This document shows positions 1-7,752 of a stretch of DNA of 64,000 bases, piece by piece. The notes under the pieces were generated by a model, which was not told the DNA's origin, ran no database searches, and worked only from the letters and a program-made list of their open reading frames with translations. The position numbers and the translations under genes were made by a program. The stretch covers positions 1-64,000 of the forward strand of contig NZ_SLVJ01000015.1 in assembly GCF_004345325.1 (NCBI RefSeq), written 5' to 3'. Numbering within the stretch: the stretch's first letter is position 1; each line of letters starts with the position of its first letter. Origin of the DNA: Acinetobacter calcoaceticus. GTDB taxonomy: Bacteria; Pseudomonadota; Gammaproteobacteria; Pseudomonadales; Moraxellaceae.

Positions 1-1
1 T

Positions 2-85
2 AAAGTCATGGCAGCAGATCAAATACAAAACTGGGTTGGTCAAGTATCAACAGAATTTGGAGATAAATACATGTTTACTTTTTAG
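2..85 (+). CDS. C-terminal end of an unidentified protein (cut by window edge)
   Basis: An open frame enters from the left edge and ends at TAG 83-85, giving 28 residues that finish in WVGQVSTEF and then GDKYMFTF. The stretch looks like coding sequence but is too short to place in a family. Its stop overlaps the end of the minus-strand fimbrial remnant at 82-327, so the two genes converge with no spacer. That is a hint of a deletion junction here. It may be a chance open frame. Confidence 0.3.
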   Translation, partial: KVMAADQIQNWVGQVSTEFGDKYMFTF

Positions 86-327
86 AGCTGACTTACCGTG
101 GAATTATTAGCACAATCGGCGACATCAGGTGCACTGCTGTCAGGTCTAAAGGTCACTCTTTTAATCTCATCAAAGCGCTTAACATTACCGCTCAGATTGA
201 CCGTTCCCAATTGTGCAAGCATAGTGATATGTTTGATCGATCCTTGGTTGACACATCCAGAGGCGAGGGCATTTATACTGGGGATACTCAGGCTAACTCC
301 AAACAGGGCTTTAATTAATTTATTCAT
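82..327 (-). pseudogene. Truncated fimbrial subunit or adhesin remnant
   Basis: The 81-residue product starts at ATG 327, 11 bases after the usher stop, which is where a tip adhesin or last pilin normally sits. It has a typical signal peptide (MNKLIKALFGVS... ending near ALA at residue 20) followed by SGCVNQGS and a second Cys near residue 70 (VADCANN). Fimbrial subunits are usually 150-190 residues and adhesins over 300, so this one stops early, right where a plus-strand reading frame ends. I infer a 3' truncation by deletion. A genuine very small subunit is the alternative. Confidence 0.5.
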
Positions 328-338
328 TAGGATTGACC

Positions 339-2853
339 TTATAAACCAGCGGATATTGCAACGGGACTGCGACACTCTACATCCATAATATATAGACCAT
401 TAATGGCTTTGATTTGAGTGGCGTCAAAGTTGACGTCACAGGATTGATCTTGTCGATTGGAACGCCACTGGACGTTTATTAGACCGCGATGGGTTTTGGA
501 TATGATGTACAGTTGATTAAAATTGGAAACGATCGCAGTTGTTCCATTTTCCATATTGGCAATTGCACCCATTGGAATCTGAATATGCGGTGTTTTTAGA
601 TTGATCAGCAATTTATAACCCTTATTGGATTTAAAATCGGCTAAGACCAATGCGCCCTTGGTTGGAATAATATTATTTAAAATGCTTTCCTCAATCTCTG
701 CATCATCTGGAATAGTTTGAGTGTTTAAAGCCAGATTATTTTTTCTATAGGGTGATAGACCTGACACCACGGTCAATCCAGACTTATTGGTCTTTGCAGA
801 AGCATTATTGATGACTTCAATCCCCGGACTATCTTCGGTTAAAACCAATGCATGGGTGCCTTGTAAGGGTTGACTGAGCACCACACCATATTTTGAAGCA
901 ACGACTGCACCAGAAACAGCATAGTTTAAACTGCTATTTTGATCACTATAGGCATAGCCCGCATTGAGGTTGGCAAATTGAGATTGGTAAGAACCATTTA
1001 GACCCGCATAATAATCCACGCCATTGCTGTCATAGCCCTGATAAATATCCCATGATGCTTGTGAACGTTCTCCAGCTAAACCACTGAGGCGTATATGAAC
1101 CGCCCTCAGAACTTCGGCTCAGGTTGTAACTGCTGTAAATCGGTCTGGATTTAAATGACAATGGGAAACTAATATTAAAACTCAGATCATATTTGCCACT
1201 AGAGCGTAGATCATTTACTGATTCACCATCAAAATAACGGTAGTAGACCCCATAATTGAACTGATTTCGGGACAGGCTATAGCCTAGGTTAAACGAGCGA
1301 GTATTACGATTTTGACTATATTGATAGATCGTTGAGGAGAGGTTTAGGCTGCCCCATTGATTGGGCAGGGTTTGAGTCAGTGCCGCAGTAAATTCATTTT
1401 TAAGTTTGCGATCTTTATTGTTGAGTTCATCATAGGCCATGGCCTCAGTGAAACTCATATAGGTATCATCAAAATGTTTATAGCCGACTAAAGTGACATT
1501 GGTATTGGTTGGGGTAAATACCTTGTTATAGTTAAGTTTAAAGGCATTGCCACGAAACTTTTGTTCACGGGTCGTAGACTCGGAATGAATTACATTCAAT
1601 GAGGTTGCGCCCATCGAACCGAGGTTGAGTCCCGTACCGAGTGAAAAGGCTTTATATTTGATCGAGGCTTGCACACCAGTGGATAGGGTAACGTAGTCTG
1701 TAGCACCATAAAAAAGATCTGCTTGATGAATATATTCGTCATCATTCTGATCATTACTTTGATACTGACCTGATGCAAAATGATAATTAAAATTACCCTT
1801 ACGTTCCAAGATGCTCATCGATGAGAACGGTACAATCAGCTGTTTTTTGATGCCATCCATACTCTCAATATCGACGAATAAATTGCCGCCACTACTCATC
1901 GGATAATAATCGGTAATATAAAAGGGTCCAGCAGCGACCGCTTTTTTATAAATGACCTGATCATTTTGCTTAATGGTGATGATGGATTCAGCATCCGCGA
2001 TGCCGTTGATACCTGGGGCATAACTGGCAGAGGAGATGGGTTGCATTTGACGATCAGACTGCAGTTTAACGCCATTTATTTTAATACCATCAAACAGCGT
2101 TGATGCGGTATATACATTGCCTAGACTCAGTTCGCCTTTGATCGATTGGATATTACGAGAGAGGGTGGTATTGATGTTGTTCCATTGACTCTGCCCAGAT
2201 TCATTGCGGATCCAATTTGAGTAGTTGTTTAATCGCCAGGCACCATAGTTAATACCACCTCGAATATTAGTAAAGTAACTATTATAAGATTGATGGTTAC
2301 GGCGTGAATTAAACTGAGAGAAACTATAGTCGACTAAGACTGCAGGTATACCTTGATCCCAATACTGCTGCTCAAATTGAAGCAGTTTCTCTGTATCTAT
2401 ATAGGACTGTGGTATTTTCAAACTCAAGGTATTGCTATTCATATCTAAATCAGATCGGATAAAATCGTGCTCACTCAGATCCACACATTGATTGCTATTC
2501 GCTAATTGAATCAGCTGAACTTTGGGGAGGCGAATACCATAGTTTTTTAAATCTTGGAGACTTAAGCAGGGGAGTAGATGTTTATTTTGCGCTTGATCTA
2601 CTCGGCTATAGAGATATACATTCCGATATTCGACTTTATTTTTATTGATATAGAGCTCGATTTGATAATGCCCAGGTGGCGTGTCTAAGCTCTCAAATAT
2701 AGATAGATCCTCATTGCTCATCACGCCGTGTGAATCATCACCAATACGTAATAAACTTGGATCATAATAATCCTTGGCAAATATATTTTGCGATATACAT
2801 ACTGAATAGATCAATAATGCTGACGGGAGGCACTTTATTGCTGATATTGACAT
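339..2853 (-). pseudogene. Fimbrial outer-membrane usher, frameshifted (PapC/FimD family)
   Basis: Usher of the chaperone-usher pathway, the outer-membrane pore that assembles pili. One frame (1030-2853, 607 codons) carries the signal peptide, N-terminal chaperone-binding domain and most of the barrel and plug (FDGIKINGVKL, SYAPGINGIA, AGPFYITDYYP). The C-terminal 226 residues (VDYYAGLNGSY to the Cys pair SCDVNF...VECRSP) are in another frame. The linking conserved stretch LSGLAGERSQASWD is encoded only in the second frame, at about 1040-1088. The shift therefore lies near 1085-1092, around the Y-T-P codons. Rejoined length is about 835, normal for an usher. It is a pseudogene unless this is a sequencing error. 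Confidence 0.85.
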
Positions 2854-2863
2854 TCATGATTTC

Positions 2864-3532
2864 CTAAAACGTCTCGATTACAGCTTTGCCATAATCATTG
2901 ATATAGGTCAGCTGAATTGATTTTTGAGATGCAGGGATCAGTTGAATCGGCAATTGGGTTTTAGAATACGGGGGGAAATAACTCGGGGCTTCGAGATCCG
3001 TAGCGTTGATCTTGAGAGCTGCAATATTGATAAAAAATGCGGTCGGATTTTCAGCATATAAAGCACCATCGTGCATCTGCCATTTTATTTTCTTCACTTC
3101 TTCAGCCAGCTCGAATACTGAAAGTTCGCTAGGGCGATAAATTAATTTGATTCTGTGGGTCATCGAGTATTTCAGTACGTTCTCAAGATTTTTATCTGAG
3201 GGTGCAATGAACTTTACATTGAGCCAATATAATTGCTCTGTGGTATTGCTTTGATTTGAATTTTTAGTGATTTGAATGGTGTTTTTTTGCTGAGGGCGTA
3301 GCTTTAACAACGGTGGTGTGGTCACAAAATCTGGAGAGAGTTGCTCTTGATTATTTTCAACCCATGACTGTAATAAGTAATTGGTGTCCTGATCGGTATT
3401 GAAAGCAACGACAGATTGATTTTTATCCTTTTCTTGATAAATTACCCGCGTCGTTTCCAAACCAAATCCAGCATATGCGGGAATGCTGATCGCAATTGCG
3501 ATTAAACTCAATGTGTATCTTTGCATCATCAT
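2864..3532 (-). CDS. Periplasmic fimbrial chaperone (PapD family)
   Basis: This 222-residue protein has a signal peptide cut after about residue 21 (SIPAYA). The mature part opens with the PapD-type G1 strand GLETTRVIYQEK, containing the conserved Arg (R29) that anchors a subunit's C-terminus. The hydrophobic TTPPLLKLRP segment and the YWLNVKFI strand are also family hallmarks. It should cap and fold the pilin at 3613-4176 and hand it to the usher encoded next. Three in-frame ATGs open the gene; GAGTAA upstream favours the second or third. The gene appears intact, but its partner usher is broken, so it may have no working pathway. Confidence 0.88.
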   Translation of the reverse strand: MMMQRYTLSLIAIAISIPAYAGFGLETTRVIYQEKDKNQSVVAFNTDQDTNYLLQSWVENNQEQLSPDFVTTPPLLKLRPQQKNTIQITKNSNQSNTTEQLYWLNVKFIAPSDKNLENVLKYSMTHRIKLIYRPSELSVFELAEEVKKIKWQMHDGALYAENPTAFFINIAALKINATDLEAPSYFPPYSKTQLPIQLIPASQKSIQLTYINDYGKAVIETF

Positions 3533-3573
3533 TTACTCAGCTAAAATCAATATTTTTTTAATAATTAAAAAGG

Positions 3574-3600
3574 GAGTATAGATTGTGAAAATCTATACTC
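3574..3600 (-). terminator. Intra-operon stem-loop between pilin and chaperone
   Basis: A perfect 11-bp inverted repeat (GAGTATAGATT and its complement) with a 5-base loop lies between the major pilin and the chaperone. On the minus strand it is followed by CCCTTTTTAAT. This arrangement usually terminates most transcripts or protects the pilin mRNA, so that far more pilin than usher is made. Confidence 0.65.
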
Positions 3601-3612
3601 TTTAATAATCAA

Positions 3613-4176
3613 TTATTTATAAGTAATACTGAAGTTGATGGTGCCGTTTGCTTCCCCAGGCGTCACATTTTTATCTGTGCTGACATATTTAGTTAAAAAA
3701 GATTCTTCAAAGGTTTGACTATTGTCCACTGTTCTTTTTAAAACTTCAGAACCATCCAGAGCTAAAGGTTTAGATTGATCCTTAGCGTTATAGAGATGAA
3801 TACCCACCCCCTGAGCAGTGTCATTAGCAACGGTATTATCGAGTGTTAAAACTCGAATATCACTTTGATTAGTACTGCCAGAAAATTTAACTTCTAACTC
3901 ACCGGTATCTGGACAATTCTTTAGACTTATTTTAACTAAACCATTACCGCCTGTACCACCGACCTCATCACCCACATTATTAAACATACTGGTCGGGAAT
4001 CTTCCCATTTGAATGGTGGCATTTTTAGGACCTTGTCCATTTATATCCAACTCACACGTTGAAGGATAAATATAACCATTGAGTTTAATTACACCTTGTT
4101 GACTAACAGATGCTGCAAAAGCATTTGTTGCCATGCATAGGAATAAAGCACCACTGAATACTGTCATTTTCATCAT
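3613..4176 (-). CDS. Major fimbrial subunit (type 1 pilin family)
   Basis: First gene of the left fimbrial locus. From ATG 4176 the product has about 187 residues; a GTG at 4185 is possible, but GTGAG just upstream suits the ATG. It has a signal peptide (to NAFAA), two Cys forming the pilin disulfide (STCELD and LKNCPDTG) and the C-terminal beta strand with penultimate Tyr (SITYK) read by the chaperone. A TGGNG loop follows the first Cys. It looks functional, although the usher downstream is frameshifted, so pili from this locus probably are not assembled unless another usher substitutes. Confidence 0.88.
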   Translation of the reverse strand: MMKMTVFSGALFLCMATNAFAASVSQQGVIKLNGYIYPSTCELDINGQGPKNATIQMGRFPTSMFNNVGDEVGGTGGNGLVKISLKNCPDTGELEVKFSGSTNQSDIRVLTLDNTVANDTAQGVGIHLYNAKDQSKPLALDGSEVLKRTVDNSQTFEESFLTKYVSTDKNVTPGEANGTINFSITYK

Positions 4177-4185
4177 GAATCTCAC

Positions 4186-5945
4186 ATTAGATTGATTGTA
4201 AAGATGTTGGGAGGAGGACTAAAACAAAGCTTATTAATAAGTGGCTATGACCATAAAATAGCGGTCTATATAACCAATTATTCGGATACTAGTGATTTTT
4301 ATGGTTAAATTCAAAAAAAAACGTGTTTTATTTTTGTTAATCTAGTGATTATTTTAATGTTTGTTAAAATAAATAATGCTGGTCATGAAGGATTATAAGA
4401 GACTCGAAATTATATTTTTATTGATGGATATTAGGCTGAGTATTGTTAGATTGATCGAAAGTTTTTGAACGGATAGTATAATCGAGAATTTTATTTTTTA
4501 AAAATGCAAGATTTATTTTATTTTGCCTGAGTTTGCTTATATATTTATATCTAAAAATACAAGAAATCAAGGCTGGTCGGCAGGGGGGTAGATTGAAGAA
4601 ATCAATATTATGGCAAACTATTTGGTTATAATTAATTGATTTAAAATATTAATATCATTTTCACCAAATAAAATAAATGCGAAGCCAGTAGCTTTGGTCA
4701 TGAAGAAAGTCGCTTTAGATAAATGGATTATATTTTGATTTAAATTTGATCATATAATCATATCTCGAAAGTTTATTGTGACTAAATCTAACGTTGATGT
4801 AGTTCAATGACTTTGCTATATATCATAGCCAATCTAAAGTTTAATCATTAATTGATCAATGGTGTGATCCTAAATGCCAATGATTAAAATAAACTTAGTG
4901 CTTGTGTTAGTGAATTTGGTTTAAATCCGTTTTTTACTTTAGCATTAGGTTGAGTAAGGCGGATTTTAAATTGGTTATCGGTGGGGGCTTGGTACGACAT
5001 CGATTTGCTCATTTGTAAAGCTTATAGTTTTGAGCAAGCACTGGATAGATGGTCACTCTGTGATCACGACTTAGGATAATAAAGACATCAATCACAGCAT
5101 AAAAATATCCTTTAACACGTTGCTCAACTGATGTTTGTGGTTTTAGATTTGTCCAAAAAAATTCTTTTCTTGTGTATAGGGATCATTTTGAGCTGCTAGA
5201 TAGGCAGCATTCTGTATTGACACATGCAGAGGGAAATTAATTTATTGTTGAACGGTAAATTAGAATAAATTTAATTAAGATTTATTAAGTAATGTCTATA
5301 TTGGTTTAATATATCTATTTATTTAGTTTTTATATGTGCTGCGTTGTCAAAAGTGTACGGAGGTAAAACTCATGAGTTAAAGCTTGTAACTAAGGCTAAA
5401 AATTTGTAAAAACAAGTGTAATGATTAGTAAGTTTAACTACAAAATATTGGGCATTAAACCCCGGGATCAGTGTTGGAATATTTAAAAAAGGGTGAATTG
5501 TTTTTTCTTATTCTTGAACACAAAAAATTGTATATATATTTAAAGGGAAAGTTCGGTGTTTTTATAATATATTGTTTTTTAAGTGGTTTTTATGATTATT
5601 TTTGTTTGTTGTGATTGGGTTGTAAGACTAATAAATACGAAAATCACGAAGATTTTAAGAAAAATATGAATAATTTTATAACTTTATTTTAAGATTTTAG
5701 TGGTTGGTGTGAGGAATTGATTTAATCGATCTGTTTGTAATCAATTTAATTTTTTTAGTAAACGGATTGTGTATCTGACCCCTAGTAAAATCAAAGTTTT
5801 GTAGACACTTTGGTATTAAAGAGTGAAATAAATCACATTAATCTATTCTTTTTTTAAATAATTGGTATTACAATGCGGAAAAGATTGACAGTACGGTCGA
5901 TTTTTAAAAAACAGATCTCAATAAAACTTTATAGGGCGCTACAAC
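4186..5945. other. Long AT-rich gap between divergent fimbrial operons
   Basis: About 1.76 kb with no intact gene of normal size. It must hold both operon promoters. Base composition is clearly more AT-rich than the flanks, with long T and A runs, a pattern often bound by H-NS-like silencers. I saw no inverted-repeat pair of the kind that bounds a phase-variable invertible promoter, and no recombinase gene. The segment 4884-5241 contains overlapping open frames on the minus strand that look like a decayed gene and are listed separately. Confidence 0.7.
4884..5241 (-). pseudogene. Possible decayed gene in the fimbrial gap
   Basis: Three successive minus-strand frames read like one broken protein. 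Frame one (5143-5241) gives NAAYLAAQNDPYTQEKNFF. Frame two (open 5009-5182) gives KPQTSVEQRVKGYFYAVIDV and then SRDHRVTIYPVLAQ. Frame three (4884-5012) starts with ATG overlapping the previous TGA and gives MSKSMSYQAPTDNQFKIRL and more, 42 residues in all. The amino-acid mix is protein-like and the frame changes occur at a run of seven T and at an ATGA overlap. I do not recognise the family. Chance open frames in AT-rich DNA remain possible. Confidence 0.33.
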
Positions 5946-6506
5946 ATGAATATTAAATTATTAACTGCTTCACTAATCACTGCTGCTACTTTTTCTACAG
6001 TTGCATTTGCAGCCGACACTCCTAAGGATCCAGTAACAGTGAATGGTGGTACTATTAAATTCACAGGTGAGATTGTGAATGCTGCATGTGCTGTAAATAC
6101 ACAATCTGCAAATCAAACTGTAGATCTCGGTCAACATCGTACTGCTGCATTAGCCATCAAAGGCGATAAGACTCCAGTTGTTCCTTTCAAAATTGCGCTA
6201 GAAGATTGTGATCCAACTGTATCTGCAACTGCTTCAGTGGCTTTTTACGGTAAAGCAACTGCTGATGGTGCTTTATTAGAAGTTTCATCGGCGGGTTCTA
6301 ATAGCCCTGCTGCTGAAAATGTAGGTATTCAAATTACTGACTTCAGTAATAAAGTATTAGGTTTTACTGGTACTGATTTCTCTACTGCTAAAACATTAAA
6401 TGCAGGTAAAAACGAACTTGGTTTCACTGCACAGTATGTTGCGACAGGTACTGCTACTCCAGGTCGTGCTGATGCTGAAGCAACTTTTGTAGTTAAATAT
6501 CAATAA
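5946..6506 (+). CDS. Major fimbrial subunit (FimA-like pilin)
   Basis: First gene of the intact right-hand fimbrial locus, 186 residues. The signal peptide ends at TVAFA (residue 22). The mature chain has the pilin start GGTIKFTGEIVNAACAV with the first Cys, a second Cys in ALEDCDPT, and ends AEATFVVKYQ with the penultimate Tyr of chaperone-read subunits. It is rich in Ala, Thr and Ser, as major pilins are. It heads a cluster of six genes on one strand and probably polymerises into the shaft. Its upstream region is the long AT-rich gap, where a TTGACA-like hexamer sits at about 5885. Confidence 0.92.
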   Translation: MNIKLLTASLITAATFSTVAFAADTPKDPVTVNGGTIKFTGEIVNAACAVNTQSANQTVDLGQHRTAALAIKGDKTPVVPFKIALEDCDPTVSATASVAFYGKATADGALLEVSSAGSNSPAAENVGIQITDFSNKVLGFTGTDFSTAKTLNAGKNELGFTAQYVATGTATPGRADAEATFVVKYQ

Positions 6507-6552
6507 TTAAAATTAAAAAATTAAAATACGTTTCAATGAGTATAGATAAACG

Positions 6553-7035
6553 ATGAGTAAATTCATAACTTTTACAGCGGGGATATTTTTTTCTCTAAAT
6601 ATTTATGCCGAAAGTTATGTGTTTGGTGGTCGTACTCATTTTCAGGGGGTTTTGGTCAATCAAAGTTGTGCATTTTTAGTGAAAACCATTAGGCATGCAT
6701 CAGAGATTAAGGCTCCCGAATATTCTATGTTAATCACTTTTAGCATGTGTCCAGAAAGTGTATCCAGTCAATTGGAGATAGAATTTTCTGAGCAACATAT
6801 GCCACCGATAAATCAGTTGGATACTGCTGTTAAAACACAGCAAAACAGAAATTTTAAAACTGTTTTTTATCTATCTAATCTTGGGTCTACAAGGCTTGGC
6901 CCTTATAGCATTGAAAAACGTGTATTGCCCAGTTTATACCATGATCAATCATCTAATCATTTAGGTGTTGTTTTAACTAGAGTTCGAGAAGATCGATCTT
7001 CAACACCTCTATTGATTTCAGTTTTATACCCATGA
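6553..7035 (+). CDS. Minor fimbrial subunit
   Basis: A 160-residue secreted protein with a signal peptide to about residue 19 (LNIYA). It carries a pilin-type fold signature: GRTHFQGVLVNQSCAF with the first Cys, SMCPES with the second, and a C-terminus LLISVLYP with penultimate Tyr. It is shorter and more divergent than the major pilin 46 bases upstream, so it is probably a low-copy adaptor or terminator subunit. The ribosome-binding site is weak, which fits low expression. No other function is suggested by the sequence. Confidence 0.8.
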   Translation: MSKFITFTAGIFFSLNIYAESYVFGGRTHFQGVLVNQSCAFLVKTIRHASEIKAPEYSMLITFSMCPESVSSQLEIEFSEQHMPPINQLDTAVKTQQNRNFKTVFYLSNLGSTRLGPYSIEKRVLPSLYHDQSSNHLGVVLTRVREDRSSTPLLISVLYP

Positions 7036-7045
7036 GTGCTTCGGG

Positions 7046-7750
7046 ATGAATATGCAGTTGAATATATCTAAGAAAATCTTCACAGGCTTAGTATTAAGCT
7101 GTTTCGCATCTATGGCATCAGCCAATGATGCCATCGGTGGTGTCTCTTTAGGCGCTACACGTGTTATTTATCCTGAAGATGCTAAACAAATTTCTCTACC
7201 AATTATCAATCATAGTAAAAAAGATCGGTATTTAATTAACGCTTGGGTAGAAAATAAAGCTGAACAGAAAAGTAAAGATTTTCTTTTAACACCACCATTA
7301 TTTGTTGCTGAAGCAAATACTGAAAATACCTTGAGAGTGATTAATGTTGAAGCTCAACTTCCTACTGATCGTGAGTCGGTGTATTGGATCAATGTGAAGG
7401 CGATACCTTCGATTGATAAAGCGACTTTGACGGATAAAAATGTATTGCAATTGGCAGTGCTGTCGCGGATTAAGTTATTTGTGAGACCAAAAAGTCTAAG
7501 CACAACCCCTGAAATGGCTTTGCAAAAAATCATTATTACTCAAACTGGAAACGCTGTAGTCGTTGATAATCCATCGCCCTACCACATTACCTTTGTCAAT
7601 CTGAGTTTAGATAACGAAAAAATAGAAAATATTATGGTCGATCCTATGGCTAAAACAAAAATCGTGAATAAGGCTGGTAAAAAACTCAGTTATCAAACCG
7701 TAAATGATTTCGGCGGTTTAACGCCAGTCGTAGAATTAAATTTGAATTAA
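7046..7750 (+). CDS. Periplasmic fimbrial chaperone (PapD family)
   Basis: A 234-residue protein with a signal peptide to about residue 26 (MASA). The mature part has LGATRVIYPEDAK with the subunit-anchoring Arg, the edge motif LTPPLFVAEANTENTLRV, the strand VYWINVKAIP and the C-terminal domain ending VNDFGGLTP. It is the partner of the usher that starts 3 bases after its stop, indicating translational coupling. ATG 7046 and ATG 7052 are both possible starts. It is homologous to the chaperone at 2864-3532 but clearly diverged, so the two loci are not a recent duplication. Confidence 0.92.
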   Translation: MNMQLNISKKIFTGLVLSCFASMASANDAIGGVSLGATRVIYPEDAKQISLPIINHSKKDRYLINAWVENKAEQKSKDFLLTPPLFVAEANTENTLRVINVEAQLPTDRESVYWINVKAIPSIDKATLTDKNVLQLAVLSRIKLFVRPKSLSTTPEMALQKIIITQTGNAVVVDNPSPYHITFVNLSLDNEKIENIMVDPMAKTKIVNKAGKKLSYQTVNDFGGLTPVVELNLN

Positions 7751-7752
7751 TC

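Noticed and set aside
98-388. Plus-strand open frame of 96 codons
   Set aside because: Lies opposite the fimbrial remnant, with no signal sequence or ribosome-binding site.
339-1019. Separate 226-residue gene starting at 1019
   Set aside because: It is the C-terminal part of the usher. The conserved usher sequence continues upstream in the same frame beyond its apparent start, so it is a frameshift fragment.
4186-5945. Invertible phase-variation switch in the fimbrial gap
   Set aside because: No pair of inverted repeats bounding a promoter was seen, and there is no recombinase gene in the window.
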